In this document: piece by piece, positions 8,411 through 17,687 of the stretch
Layout of the letters: each line of letters starts with the position of its first letter
How positions within the stretch are numbered: position 1 is the stretch's first letter
Assembly (NCBI RefSeq): GCF_900100315.1
Contig: NZ_FNFF01000002.1
Coordinates: 434,001 to 498,000, forward strand
From: Streptomyces indicus
GTDB lineage: Bacteria > Actinomycetota > Actinomycetes > Streptomycetales > Streptomycetaceae
Length of the DNA stretch: 64,000 bases
Reading direction: 5' to 3'
The notes under the pieces: generated by a model
Databases searched by the model: none
Seen by the model: the letters and a program-made list of their open reading frames with translations, nothing else
What the model was told of the DNA's origin: nothing
Translations under genes and position numbers: made by a program

Positions 8411-9658
8411 ATGTCGACCGAGACCCGTGCCAGCGCCCTCGATGCCGCCCCGCCCCAGGGGTACGGCGCCGTCTTCCGTGTCCGCGAGTTCCGTGCCGTG
8501 TTCGCGGCGCATCTGCTCTCGCTGCTCGGCGTGATCGTCAGCGAGATCGCCCTGACCGTGCTCGTCTACGAGCTCACCAACTCGCCGCTGCTCAGCGCCC
8601 TCACGTTCGCGCTCGGCATGCTCCCGTACCTCATCGGCGGCACGCTGTTCGCCGGGGTCGCCGACCGCTACCCGGCCCGCCGCGTCCTCGTCGTGTGCGA
8701 TCTGGTCTGCGCCGCCTGCGTGGCCGTGATGATCGTGCCGGGCACCCCGGTGGCGGCGCTGCTCGCGCTGCGCGTCCTGATCGCCGCGATCGCGCCGGTC
8801 TTCACCGGCACGCGGATGGCCGCACTCACCGACATCCTCGGCGAGGGCGACCTTTTCGTCCTGGGCCGCTCGCTCCTGCGCATCGTCTCGCAGAGCGCCC
8901 AGCTCGCCGGGTTCGGCGTGGGCGGCATCCTGCTCGCCGTGGTCTCGCCGCGCGGCGCGATCACGATCACCCTCGGCACCTTCCTCGCCTCGGCCGCCCT
9001 GCTGCGCTTCGGCACGAAGGCCAGGCCCGCCCGGACCCGCGGCAGCGCCACCCTCCTGCGCGAGTCCCTCTCCGGCGCCCGCCTGGTCTTCGCCGACCGG
9101 CGGATGCGCGCCCAGATCCTGCTCTTCTGGATCCCCGCCATGTTCGTGGTCGCGCCCGAGGCGCTCGCCGCCCCGTACGCCGCGCACATCGGCGCGGGTC
9201 CCGCGGCGCTCGGCCTGATGATGTGCGCGATGCCCGTGGGCCACATCGCGGCCGAGCTGTGGGTCGGCACCCGTCTGAGCGGACGCACCCGCTCGCGCAT
9301 CGTCTACCCCGTCGCGGCGGTGGGCCTGCTCCCCTACCTGGGATACGCGATGGCGCCCGGCCTCGGCCTCACGCTGCTGCTGCTCGTCCTCGCGGGAGCC
9401 GGCGGCGCGTACGTGCTCGGCCTCGACCAGTGGTTCGTGGCCACCGTGCCCGAGGAGCTGCGCGGCCGTGCCATGACCCTGATGACCGCGGGCCTGATGA
9501 CGGTCCAGGGCGCGGGCATGGCGCTCGCGGGCCTGGCCGCTGAGTTCTGGCCCGTGCACCAGGTGGTCACCGGCGCCGGCGTCCTCGGTACGGCGCTGTC
9601 CGTACTCCTCGTATGGGAGGCGCGGCGGGCCGGGGCCGAGCCTCCGGTTCACACCTGA
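8411..9658 (+). CDS. MFS transporter
   Basis: A 415-residue major facilitator with about twelve hydrophobic segments. The loop after TM2 has the MFS signature GVADRYPARR. It resembles the actinobacterial exporters of the enterobactin-exporter-like group; substrate unknown. The ATG at 8411 fits the start of the soluble N-tail (MSTETRASALD). Divergent from the ArsR-type regulator, which is the likely controller. Its last 10 bp overlap the end of the convergent EamA gene (9649-9658). Confidence 0.88.
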   Translation: MSTETRASALDAAPPQGYGAVFRVREFRAVFAAHLLSLLGVIVSEIALTVLVYELTNSPLLSALTFALGMLPYLIGGTLFAGVADRYPARRVLVVCDLVCAACVAVMIVPGTPVAALLALRVLIAAIAPVFTGTRMAALTDILGEGDLFVLGRSLLRIVSQSAQLAGFGVGGILLAVVSPRGAITITLGTFLASAALLRFGTKARPARTRGSATLLRESLSGARLVFADRRMRAQILLFWIPAMFVVAPEALAAPYAAHIGAGPAALGLMMCAMPVGHIAAELWVGTRLSGRTRSRIVYPVAAVGLLPYLGYAMAPGLGLTLLLLVLAGAGGAYVLGLDQWFVATVPEELRGRAMTLMTAGLMTVQGAGMALAGLAAEFWPVHQVVTGAGVLGTALSVLLVWEARRAGAEPPVHT

Positions 9659-10569
9659 GACCGCTCCACAGCCGGAGCCGGAGTCACCGGAGCCGGGGCG
9701 GGCGGCCGCGCGCCGCCCGCCCGCGCCAGCGAGGTGACCGCGACCCCGCCCACGAGCAGCACCGCCGCGGCCCAGCGCAGACCGCTGACCGACTCGTCGA
9801 GCAGCAGCGCCGCCGAGGACATCCCGAAGACGGGCACGAGCAGCGAGAAGGGGGCCACGGCGGAGGCGGGGTAGCGGCGCAGCAGGAAGCCCCAGGCGCC
9901 GAACCCGAAGACGGTCGCGCCCCAGGCGACGTAGACGAGCGCGCCGAGGCCGCCCCAGTCGAGGCCGCGCAGCGCCGCCAGGCCCGCGTCCGGCCCCTCG
10001 AAGAGCAACGACAGGGCGAGCAGCGGCAGTACGGGGATCACGGACACCCAGACCATGAAGTTCAGCGCGTCCGGCGGCGCGGCCTTGCGGGTGAGCACGT
10101 TGGAGACGCCCCAGCAGGCCGCGGCCGCGATGACGAGCACGAAGGCGAGCACGGGGCCCGACGCCCCCTCGTCCACGGCGGCGAGCGCGATCCCGCCGAG
10201 CGCGAGGGCCATGCCCGCGACCCGCACCTTGCCCGGCCGCTCCCGCAGCACCAGCGCCGCGAACACGGCCGTGAAGACCGCCTGGATCTGGAGCACCAGC
10301 GAGGACAGACCGGCCGGCATCCCGCGGTCCATCCCGAGGAAGAGCAGCCCGAACTTGGCCACGCCCAGGGCGACTCCGACCCCGATCACCCACTTCCAGG
10401 CGACCTTGGGCCGGCCCACGAAGAAGACGGCGGGCAGCGCCGCCACCAGGAACCGCAGGGCGGAGAAGAGCAGCGGCGGGAAGTGCCCGAGCCCCACCTC
10501 GATGACGACGAAGTTCACGCCCCAGACGGCGGCGACCAGGACGGCGAGAGCGATGTGTACGGGGCGCAT
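9649..10569 (-). CDS. EamA/DMT-superfamily transporter
   Basis: A 306-residue membrane protein with ten predicted helices arranged as two EamA repeats (about 5-130 and 145-275), the usual design of RhtA/YdcZ-like metabolite exporters. First helix AVLVAAVWGVNFVVIEVGL is typical of the family. Start chosen at the ATG 10569 rather than the in-frame upstream one at 10596, because the first helix then begins right away. Divergent from a LysR-type gene, the standard arrangement for a LysR-controlled exporter. Pro/Ala-rich C-tail. Confidence 0.87.
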   Translation of the reverse strand: MRPVHIALAVLVAAVWGVNFVVIEVGLGHFPPLLFSALRFLVAALPAVFFVGRPKVAWKWVIGVGVALGVAKFGLLFLGMDRGMPAGLSSLVLQIQAVFTAVFAALVLRERPGKVRVAGMALALGGIALAAVDEGASGPVLAFVLVIAAAACWGVSNVLTRKAAPPDALNFMVWVSVIPVLPLLALSLLFEGPDAGLAALRGLDWGGLGALVYVAWGATVFGFGAWGFLLRRYPASAVAPFSLLVPVFGMSSAALLLDESVSGLRWAAAVLLVGGVAVTSLARAGGARPPAPAPVTPAPAVERSQV

Positions 10570-10668
10570 GCACCGAGGATCGACGACCGCGACCATTCAG
10601 CACCAGCGCGGATTTCTTCATGGTTGGATTGAGCATTGCTTACGGATCGCCAGGCTGTGGAGGCAGAC

Positions 10669-11571
10669 ATGCTCGACCTGGGACGCCTGCGGGCGCTGCA
10701 CGCCGTGTCCGTGCACGGTTCCGTGGCCGCGGCGGCGGCCGCGCTCGGCTACACCCCGTCCGCCGTCTCGCAGCAGATCACGAAGCTGGAGCGGGAGACC
10801 CGCAGCAAGCTGCTCGAGCGCCGCGGCCGGGGCGTCGCCCTCACCGAGGAGGCGCTCCATCTGGCCGCCGCCGCCCAGGAGTTGCTGGCGATCGTGGAGC
10901 GCGCCGAGACAACCCTGGAGGAGCGCCGGGGCAAGCCGACGGGCCTGCTGACGATCGGCGCCTTCGCCACCGCGGCCCGCGGCCTGCTCCCCGGGGTGCT
11001 CGCCACGCTCGCGCGCGAGCACCCCGGACTCGACGTGCGGATGAACGAGGTCGATCCGCATCTCTCCGTCGACCTGGTCGCCCGCGGCATGCTCGACCTC
11101 GCGGTCGCCCACGACTGGGACATCGCACCGCTGCCGGCGCCCGAGGGCGTGGAACAGGCGGTGATCGGCGACGACCGCTGCGATCTGCTGGTGTCCGAGC
11201 ACCACCCGCTGGCGGCACGCGCGTCCGTACGCCGTGCGGAACTCGGCGGCGAGCGCTGGATCTGCCAGCCGCCGGGGACCGTGTGCCACGACTGGCTGGT
11301 GCGCACGCTGCGGGCGGCGGGCTGCGAGCCGGATCTCGCCCACCAGGCGGCCGAGTACCACACCCAACTCGCCCTGGTGGCGGCCGGCCTGGGCGTCGCC
11401 CTCGTCCCGCGCCTGGGCCGCGGCCCGCTGCCGGCCGGCGTGCGCGCGGTGCCCATCGAGCCGGTGCCCGTGCGGCGGCTCTACGCGCTGTGGCGGCCGG
11501 GCGCGGCCCGCCGCCCGGCCATCACGGCGACCGTACGGCTGCTGCAACAGCACTGGGCGCACACCGGCTGA
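10669..11571 (+). CDS. LysR-family transcriptional regulator
   Basis: A 300-residue regulator. N-terminal winged HTH (about 1-60; VAAAAAALGYTPSAVSQQI) and a LysR substrate-binding domain (about 85-295). Start at ATG 10669 is supported by a Shine-Dalgarno ggagg at 10659-10663. Divergent from the EamA exporter gene with about 100 bp between starts, so control of that exporter and autoregulation are expected. No clear T-N11-A palindrome could be fixed by eye. Confidence 0.9.
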   Translation: MLDLGRLRALHAVSVHGSVAAAAAALGYTPSAVSQQITKLERETRSKLLERRGRGVALTEEALHLAAAAQELLAIVERAETTLEERRGKPTGLLTIGAFATAARGLLPGVLATLAREHPGLDVRMNEVDPHLSVDLVARGMLDLAVAHDWDIAPLPAPEGVEQAVIGDDRCDLLVSEHHPLAARASVRRAELGGERWICQPPGTVCHDWLVRTLRAAGCEPDLAHQAAEYHTQLALVAAGLGVALVPRLGRGPLPAGVRAVPIEPVPVRRLYALWRPGAARRPAITATVRLLQQHWAHTG

Positions 11572-11682
11572 CGCGACCGGCACCCGCCGCCTCTGCTGGA
11601 GGCCCGGCACCCCGCCACCGGCGGCAGACCGAACTGCGAGACAGCTGTGGCCAGAATGTGACTGCCCGGTAAGGTCGGTGCC

Positions 11683-12192
11683 GTGCCGAAGCCGCTCAGC
11701 CTCCCCTTCGACCCCATCGCCCGAGCCGACGAACTCTGGAAGCAGCGCTGGGGAACGGTGCCGTCCATGGCCGCCATCACCTCGATCATGCGCGCCCACC
11801 AGATCCTGCTCGCCGAGGTCGACGCGGTGGTCAAGCCGTACGGACTGACCTTCGCGCGCTACGAGGCGCTGGTCCTGCTCACCTTCTCCAAGGCGGGCGA
11901 GCTGCCGATGTCGAAGATCGGCGAGCGCCTCATGGTCCATCCGACCTCGGTCACGAACACCGTCGACCGCCTGGTGAAGTCGGGCCTGGTCGACAAGCGC
12001 CCCAACCCCAACGACGGCCGCGGCACCCTCGCCTCGATCACCGACAAGGGCCGCGAGGTGGTGGAGAACGCCACGCGCGACCTGATGGCGATGGACTTCG
12101 GCCTCGGTGTGTACGACGCGGAGGAGTGCGGCGAGATCTTCGCGATGCTGCGGCCGCTCAGGGTCGCTGCGGCGGACTTCGAGGAGCGCTGA
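11683..12192 (+). CDS. MarR-family transcriptional regulator
   Basis: A 169-residue MarR protein: dimerisation helices at both ends and a central winged HTH (about 60-125; LPMSKIGERLMVHPTSVTNTVDRLVKSG) with the wing motif DGRG. GTG start; a -10-like TAAGGT (11670-11675) 7 nt before it and no Shine-Dalgarno sequence suggest a leaderless transcript. From memory an orthologue sits two genes from icmA in S. coelicolor as well. It might control icmA through the palindrome at 12649-12672, but this is inference. Confidence 0.88.
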   Translation: MPKPLSLPFDPIARADELWKQRWGTVPSMAAITSIMRAHQILLAEVDAVVKPYGLTFARYEALVLLTFSKAGELPMSKIGERLMVHPTSVTNTVDRLVKSGLVDKRPNPNDGRGTLASITDKGREVVENATRDLMAMDFGLGVYDAEECGEIFAMLRPLRVAAADFEER

Positions 12193-12259
12193 ACCGGCGC
12201 CTCCCGGGCGCCCGCACCCACGTAAAGATCACGCAAACCGGGCGGTTACCCTCGTCCGT

Positions 12260-12601
12260 ATGAAGAAGAGCGTCCTGACCCGCTACCGCGCCCTCGCCTA
12301 CATCACGGGTGTCCTGCTCGTCCTGCTCACCCTGGGCATGATCGGCAAGTACGCCCTGGACATGGACGGCGCCGCGGACTTCACCAAGGTCGTCAGCATC
12401 GCGCACGGCTGGCTCTACGTCGTGTACCTGGTCTTCGCCTTCGACCTGGGCTCCAAGGCCAAGTGGCCGGTGGGCAAGCAGCTCTGGGTGCTGATCGCGG
12501 GCACGATCCCGACGGCCGCCTTCTTCGTCGAGCGCAAGATCTCCCGCGAGCTGGAGCCCCTCTTCACCGAGGACTCGGACGCCGCGGTCGCCAAGGCGTA
12601 A
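12260..12601 (+). CDS. DUF3817 integral membrane protein
   Basis: A 113-residue membrane protein with three or four hydrophobic helices and the conserved AHGWLYVVYLVFAFDL segment and a FFVERK-type ending of DUF3817. Function of the family is unknown. Predicted leaderless: TACCCT (12247-12252) lies 7 nt before the ATG. A second DUF3817 gene occurs at 22375-22719. Transcription ends at the hairpin 12613-12636. Confidence 0.85.
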   Translation: MKKSVLTRYRALAYITGVLLVLLTLGMIGKYALDMDGAADFTKVVSIAHGWLYVVYLVFAFDLGSKAKWPVGKQLWVLIAGTIPTAAFFVERKISRELEPLFTEDSDAAVAKA

Positions 12602-12612
12602 GGCTTCCGGTA

Positions 12613-12636
12613 CCCCCGTGGCGCGCACCACGGGGG
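12613..12636 (+). terminator. Terminator after the DUF3817 gene
   Basis: Stem cccccgtgg / ccacggggg with a 6-nt loop, 11 bp after the stop codon. Confidence 0.75.
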
Positions 12637-12648
12637 TTCGCCATCGAC

Positions 12649-12672
12649 ATTTACTAGGACGTCCTAGTAAAT
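12649..12672. promoter_or_regulatory. 24-bp perfect palindrome just before icmA
   Basis: Perfectly symmetrical; each half is atttactaggac read from its own strand. It ends 8 bp before the icmA ATG and covers the region where the promoter -10 must lie, so a bound dimer would block transcription. AT-rich against the surroundings. The binding protein is not known to me. Confidence 0.75.
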
Positions 12673-12680
12673 TCGAAGGC

Positions 12681-14381
12681 ATGGACGCTGACGCCATCGA
12701 AGAGGGCCGCCGCCGCTGGCAGGCCCGGTACGACAAGGCCCGCAAGCGGGACGCCGACTTCACGACGCTCTCCGGCGATCCGGTCGAGCCGGTCTACGGG
12801 CCGCGCCCGGGCGATACGTACGAGGGCTTCGAGCGCATCGGCTGGCCCGGCGAATACCCGTACACGCGCGGTCTGCACGCGACGGGTTACCGCGGCCGGA
12901 CCTGGACCATCCGCCAGTTCGCGGGCTTCGGCAACGCCGAGCAGACCAACGAGCGCTACAAGATGATCCTGGCGAACGGCGGCGGCGGGCTGTCCGTCGC
13001 CTTCGACATGCCGACCCTGATGGGCCGCGACTCCGACGACCCGCGTTCGCTCGGCGAGGTCGGGCACTGCGGTGTGGCCATCGACTCGGCCGCCGACATG
13101 GAGGTCCTGTTCAAGGACATCCCGCTCGGCGATGTCACCACGTCCATGACCATCTCCGGTCCGGCCGTCCCCGTCTTCTGCATGTACCTGGTCGCGGCCG
13201 AACGCCAGGGCGTGGACCCGGCCGTGCTCAACGGCACGCTCCAGACGGACATCTTCAAGGAGTACATCGCGCAGAAGGAGTGGCTCTTCCAGCCGGAGCC
13301 GCATCTGCGCCTGATCGGCGACCTGATGGAGTACACCTCCGCCGGGATCCCCGCGTACAAGCCGCTCTCCGTCTCCGGCTACCACATCCGCGAGGCCGGG
13401 GCGACGGCCGCGCAGGAGCTGGCGTACACGCTCGCCGACGGCTTCGGTTACGTGGAGCTGGGGCTCTCCCGCGGCCTGGACGTGGACGTCTTCGCGCCCG
13501 GCCTGTCCTTCTTCTTCGACGCGCATGTGGACTTCTTCGAGGAGATCGCCAAGTTCCGTGCGGCGCGGCGCATCTGGGCCCGGTGGATGAAGGAGGTCTA
13601 CGGGGCGAAGACCGACAAGGCGCAGTGGCTGCGGTTCCACACGCAGACCGCCGGGGTCTCGCTGACCGCGCAGCAGCCGTACAACAACGTCGTACGGACC
13701 GCGGTCGAGGCGCTGGCGGCGGTGCTCGGCGGGACGAACTCGCTGCACACCAACGCCCTCGACGAGACCCTCGCCCTGCCGAGCGAGCAGGCCGCGGAGA
13801 TCGCGCTGCGCACGCAGCAGGTGCTGATGGAGGAGACGGGCGTCGCCAACGTGGCGGACCCGCTGGGCGGCTCCTGGTACATCGAGCAGCTCACGGACCG
13901 GATCGAGGCGGACGCCGAGAAGATCTTCGAGCAGATCAAGGAGCGCGGTCTGCGCGCCCACCCCGACGGTCAGCACCCGATCGGCCCGATCACCTCCGGC
14001 ATTCTGCGCGGGATCGAGGACGGCTGGTTCACGGGCGAGATCGCCGAGTCGGCCTTCACGTACCAGCGCGCCTTGGAGAAGGGCGACAAGAAGGTCGTCG
14101 GCGTCAACTGCCACACGGGTTCCGTCACCGGTGACCTGGAGATCCTGCGGGTCTCGCACGAGGTGGAGCGCGAGCAGGTGCGGCTCCTGGGCGACCGCAA
14201 GGCCGGCCGCGACGACGCGCGCGTCCGGGCCGCCCTCGCCGCGATGCTCGACGCCGCGCGCGACGGCTCGAACATGATCGAGCCGATGCTGGACGCCGTA
14301 CGGGCCGAGGCCACGCTCGGCGAGATCTGCGGGGTGCTGCGGGACGAGTGGGGTGTGTACACGGAGCCGGCCGGCTTCTGA
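12681..14381 (+). CDS. icmA: Isobutyryl-CoA mutase large subunit
   Basis: A 566-residue acyl-CoA mutase catalytic subunit, the same length as I recall for IcmA of S. cinnamonensis and nearly identical to it by memory along its whole length. It holds only the TIM-barrel substrate domain ([15 protein letters not shown] motif at about 72-86, then NERYK); the cobalamin-binding domain is supplied by the separate small subunit IcmB, which is not in this window. The enzyme interconverts isobutyryl-CoA and n-butyryl-CoA, feeding valine carbon to butyrate, ethylmalonyl and polyketide precursors. Strong palindrome immediately upstream; strong terminator after. Confidence 0.95.
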   Translation: MDADAIEEGRRRWQARYDKARKRDADFTTLSGDPVEPVYGPRPGDTYEGFERIGWPGEYPYTRGLHATGYRGRTWTIRQFAGFGNAEQTNERYKMILANGGGGLSVAFDMPTLMGRDSDDPRSLGEVGHCGVAIDSAADMEVLFKDIPLGDVTTSMTISGPAVPVFCMYLVAAERQGVDPAVLNGTLQTDIFKEYIAQKEWLFQPEPHLRLIGDLMEYTSAGIPAYKPLSVSGYHIREAGATAAQELAYTLADGFGYVELGLSRGLDVDVFAPGLSFFFDAHVDFFEEIAKFRAARRIWARWMKEVYGAKTDKAQWLRFHTQTAGVSLTAQQPYNNVVRTAVEALAAVLGGTNSLHTNALDETLALPSEQAAEIALRTQQVLMEETGVANVADPLGGSWYIEQLTDRIEADAEKIFEQIKERGLRAHPDGQHPIGPITSGILRGIEDGWFTGEIAESAFTYQRALEKGDKKVVGVNCHTGSVTGDLEILRVSHEVEREQVRLLGDRKAGRDDARVRAALAAMLDAARDGSNMIEPMLDAVRAEATLGEICGVLRDEWGVYTEPAGF

Positions 14382-14417
14382 GTCCCGCCCGCCGCGACGT
14401 CGCCGTCGCCGCATACG

Positions 14418-14453
14418 ACCGGGGGCGCCCCTCCTGACGGGGGCGCCCCCGGT
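14418..14453 (+). terminator. Terminator of icmA
   Basis: 14-bp stem accgggggcgcccc / ggggcgcccccggt with an 8-nt loop, 36 bp after the icmA stop. Confidence 0.85.
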
Positions 14454-14581
14454 GTCGTGCCCGCCCCGGCAAGGTCTGCCGCTGGCGCCCGCACCGATGG
14501 GCCCGGTGTCGTGACCTGCCGATTCCTGTCCGTTATGTAACGATTGCCCGGTCCCGTGCGCCGTCCCACCAAGGGGTCCGG

Positions 14582-15622
14582 ATGACCGCCCGCAATGCCC
14601 GCACCGTCCGCGGCAGGCTGGCCATCGCCGCCGCTCTCTGCGCCTCGGCCGCCCTCACCGCCGCCTGTTCCGGCGGGGACGCCGGCCCGGGCGCCGACCA
14701 CCGCGAGGCCGGCCTCGTCCAGTCGCCGCCCAAGCCCGCGCCCGCGGGCCAGCCGTTCTGGGTGGACCCGAACAGCCCGGCCGCCCAGCAGGTCAAGCAG
14801 TGGCAGGCGAACGGCCGCGCCTCCGACGCGGAGGTGCTGCGCCGTATCGCCGACCGGCCGCTCGCGGTGTGGCCCGCGGGCGACGAGCCGGGCTGGCAGA
14901 TCCGGGCCGCGCGCGACGGCGCCGCGAAGTCCGGCAGCACGATGGTGCTGGTCGCGTACAACATCCCGCACCGCGACTGCGGCCAGCACTCGGCCGGCGG
15001 TGCGCACAGCGAGGACTTCTACCGGCAGTGGATCGGCGCCTTCGCCGACAACATCGAGGACAAGAAGGCCATCGTCATCCTGGAGCCGGACGCGCTGCCG
15101 CACGTGGCCGACGGCTGCACCCCGGCCGAGTACCACGAGCAGCGCTTCCGGCTGATGTCGGAGGCGGTCGCACGCCTGAAGAAGCAGAAGAACACCAAGG
15201 TCTACCTGGACGCCGGCAACCCGGACTGGATCAGGAACCCCGGCGATCTCGCGCAGCCGCTGTGGCGAGCGGGCATCGCCCAGGCCGACGGCTTCGCGCT
15301 CAACGTGTCCAACTTCCAGCCGACGGCCGAGAACATCGCGTACGGCAAGAAGCTCTCCGCCCTGGTCGGCAACAAGCACTTCGTGATCGACACCAGCCGC
15401 AACGGCAACGGGCCGCTGCCCGGCCGCGGCGGCGAGGCCTGGTGCAACCCGCCGGGCCGCGCGCTCGGCGCCGCGCCCACGACGAGGACGGGCGAGAAGC
15501 TGGTGGACGCCTTCCTGTGGATCAAGCGGCCCGGCGAGTCGGACGGGCAGTGCCGCGGCGGCCCGCCGGCCGGCAAGTGGTGGCCGGAGTACGCGCTCGG
15601 CCTCGCCCGCAACAGCAAGTAG
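14582..15622 (+). CDS. GH6 family glycoside hydrolase lipoprotein
   Basis: A 346-residue secreted endoglucanase-type protein. Lipoprotein signal with lipobox LTAAC (Cys29), then the GH6 catalytic domain (about 55-345). Asp132 in YNIPHRDC and Asp170 in ILEPDALPH match the GH6 acid and base-region aspartates. Aaggggt upstream of the ATG is the ribosome site. It converges on glxA and cslA, and in other streptomycetes a GH6 gene (cslZ) accompanies these two, so it probably trims or remodels the beta-glucan made at hyphal tips. Anchored to the membrane rather than freely secreted, unlike cellulose-degrading GH6 enzymes with a CBM. Confidence 0.9.
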   Translation: MTARNARTVRGRLAIAAALCASAALTAACSGGDAGPGADHREAGLVQSPPKPAPAGQPFWVDPNSPAAQQVKQWQANGRASDAEVLRRIADRPLAVWPAGDEPGWQIRAARDGAAKSGSTMVLVAYNIPHRDCGQHSAGGAHSEDFYRQWIGAFADNIEDKKAIVILEPDALPHVADGCTPAEYHEQRFRLMSEAVARLKKQKNTKVYLDAGNPDWIRNPGDLAQPLWRAGIAQADGFALNVSNFQPTAENIAYGKKLSALVGNKHFVIDTSRNGNGPLPGRGGEAWCNPPGRALGAAPTTRTGEKLVDAFLWIKRPGESDGQCRGGPPAGKWWPEYALGLARNSK

Positions 15623-15644
15623 CCGAACAGCCCGGCAGGACAGG

Positions 15645-15683
15645 AAACGGCCCGTCCCCTCTCGCCAGAGGGACGGGCCGTTT
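15645..15683. terminator. Bidirectional terminator between the GH6 gene and glxA
   Basis: Stem aaacggcccgtccc / gggacgggccgttt flanked by A and T runs on both strands, so it works for both convergent genes. Confidence 0.9.
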
Positions 15684-15725
15684 CGTCTGCGGGGTCCGGT
15701 GGCCTCGAGTCACCGGACCGTGCGG

Positions 15726-17684
15726 CTACTTCGCCACGTGGATCCACTTCGCCGCCGAGGGTGTCCCCTCGCCGTCCACGGCGAACACCATGTACCAGCC
15801 GGGCGGCACCAGCGTCCGGTCCTTCGGCACCGTGACGGTGACGGAGTCCCTGCCCTTCGTCAGGTCCAGGGCGATGGAGCGCTGTTCGACGTCCGTCGTG
15901 TGCGTGACCGCGCTAGGCCGCATCAGCCGCGCCTTGACGATCTTCGACGGGTCCTGCGTCCTGAAGGTCGCCCGGCCCTGCGCGTCCGGCTCCCGCGGCC
16001 CGTCGCCGAGCTGCGGACGGCTCTCCTTGTCGCGGTAGAGGTACGGCGGTGTGTAGACCTCCATCCGCTGCTCGAACTTGCCGAGCTTGGTGTTGTCCTT
16101 GTCGCCGAAGAGCGAGTCGGAGCCGAAGGTGGCCACGCGCCCGTCGGGGAGGAGCAGCGCCTCGGAGTGGTAGTTGCGGCCCACGGTCGGGTCGGCCGCC
16201 GCGAAGAAGCGGTCCGCCTCGGGGTCGTAGAACTGGGCCTTGAGGATGTTGGAGGCGCCGCGCCCGCGGTAGTCGTACGAGCCGCCGCTGGTGAACACGG
16301 TGTCGTCCGGCATGATCACGCTGTTCAAGTAGCGCGTGCCCTGCGGCAGTTGCGGACCCGTGCGGAACTCCGGGTCGTCCTCCTTGAGGTCGATCACGGC
16401 CGTGCGCGCGGTGGACTTCTCGGACTCGCCGACCCCGCCGCCGCCGAGGATCATCACCTTCTGGTCCTGCGCGGGCGGCAGCAGCAGCGAGGCGGAGGTC
16501 TCGGTCTGGTCCATGTCCTCCAGGCCGGGGACCTTCTCGAAGGTGTTCTTCTCCAGGTCCCACAGGCCCGGCTCGCGCCCCTTCTCTGCGGGCCCGTAAC
16601 CGGCGTTGGACGCCGGGTAGAAGAGCTTGCCGCCCTTGGTGAGGAAGAGCGCGGGGTACGTGGGGAAGTAGCGGAACGGGCCCTTCTTCCACTTCTTCGT
16701 GGACGGGTCGTAGATCTCGTTGTCCCCGGGGTCGACCACGCCGACCTCGTCGAGCCCGGAGACCGCGAGCACCTTGCCGTCCTGGAGCGTGACGAGGGTC
16801 GGGTACCAGCGGGCCTTGGCCATCGGGTCGACCTGGATGTACTTCTCGGCCACCGGGTCGAACTCGTATGCGGCCCGGATGCCCTGGAAGTCCTGCTTCT
16901 CCATGTCGATCTTCTCGGTGAGGCCGTAGACGTTGTCGGCGTCCTTGCCCCGCAGGCCCTCGATCTCGTACTGCGCCCGCTTCGTGGTGACGGAGGCCTC
17001 GCCCTCCTCCACGGCCTCGACGAAGACCCGTTCCTCGGCGGCGAGGACCTTGGTCTTCCAGGGCTTCATCGCCCCGCTCCGCGTGTACGAGATGTCGAAC
17101 TTCCGCTTCGCCTTGGGGATCTTCACGTCGAAGCGGCTCACGTACTTGGTGCCCGTCGGGGAGCGGAAGACCGTGCCCTTCGCGAGGGTCACCTCCTTGT
17201 CGGGGCTCTCGTTCTTGACCCGCATCAGGCCGCCGGCCCGGGTGACCGCGCCGTCGAGTACCTCGTAGCGCGCGGTGCCGCCGGCCACCAGGAGGCGGCC
17301 GTCGGCGAGCTGGGTGTGGCCGGAGCAGAAGAAGTCCTCGGGGGTGGGGATCTTCTTGAAGGAGTTGTCGGCCGGGTTCCAGAGGATGGTGTCGAAGGTG
17401 CCGGCGTCGAAGTTCTTCTGGTTGTTGCCCGAACCGGCCACGATCAGGACCTTGCCGGTGTGCAGCAGGGCCGCGTGGATGGCGTTCGTACGGAACTCCT
17501 CGGGCACGTCCACCGTGTTCCAGGAGCCGTACTTCGCCTTGTAGCCGGGCTGGGAGATCTTGTACGCGTGGTACTGGTCCTCGGCGAAGCCGACGGCGGC
17601 GGGGGCGTTCAGACCGGCGAGCAGGACGACGGCTCCCGCGCCCAGGACCGTCTTCTTCTGACGCTTGGTCGGTGAGAACGGCAT
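15726..17684 (-). CDS. glxA: Copper radical oxidase GlxA
   Basis: A 652-residue galactose-oxidase-like protein with an N-terminal membrane or signal segment (11-30), a seven-blade kelch domain and a C-terminal E-set domain. Visible active site: Cys120 (FFCSGH) and Tyr294 (ARWYPTL) for the Tyr-Cys cofactor, with Trp293 next to it; copper ligands Tyr505-His506 (GRNYHSEAL) and His595 (VTHTTDVEQR). GlxA oxidises an aldehyde or alcohol, makes H2O2, and is needed with CslA to deposit the tip glycan that supports aerial growth. Starts 3 bp after the cslA stop, so the two are one operon. Confidence 0.96.
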   Translation of the reverse strand: MPFSPTKRQKKTVLGAGAVVLLAGLNAPAAVGFAEDQYHAYKISQPGYKAKYGSWNTVDVPEEFRTNAIHAALLHTGKVLIVAGSGNNQKNFDAGTFDTILWNPADNSFKKIPTPEDFFCSGHTQLADGRLLVAGGTARYEVLDGAVTRAGGLMRVKNESPDKEVTLAKGTVFRSPTGTKYVSRFDVKIPKAKRKFDISYTRSGAMKPWKTKVLAAEERVFVEAVEEGEASVTTKRAQYEIEGLRGKDADNVYGLTEKIDMEKQDFQGIRAAYEFDPVAEKYIQVDPMAKARWYPTLVTLQDGKVLAVSGLDEVGVVDPGDNEIYDPSTKKWKKGPFRYFPTYPALFLTKGGKLFYPASNAGYGPAEKGREPGLWDLEKNTFEKVPGLEDMDQTETSASLLLPPAQDQKVMILGGGGVGESEKSTARTAVIDLKEDDPEFRTGPQLPQGTRYLNSVIMPDDTVFTSGGSYDYRGRGASNILKAQFYDPEADRFFAAADPTVGRNYHSEALLLPDGRVATFGSDSLFGDKDNTKLGKFEQRMEVYTPPYLYRDKESRPQLGDGPREPDAQGRATFRTQDPSKIVKARLMRPSAVTHTTDVEQRSIALDLTKGRDSVTVTVPKDRTLVPPGWYMVFAVDGEGTPSAAKWIHVAK

Positions 17685-17687
17685 GGG

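Noticed and set aside
12649..12672. Terminator
   Set aside because: Too AT-rich in the arms and placed 8 bp before a start codon; a true terminator already lies at 12613-12636.
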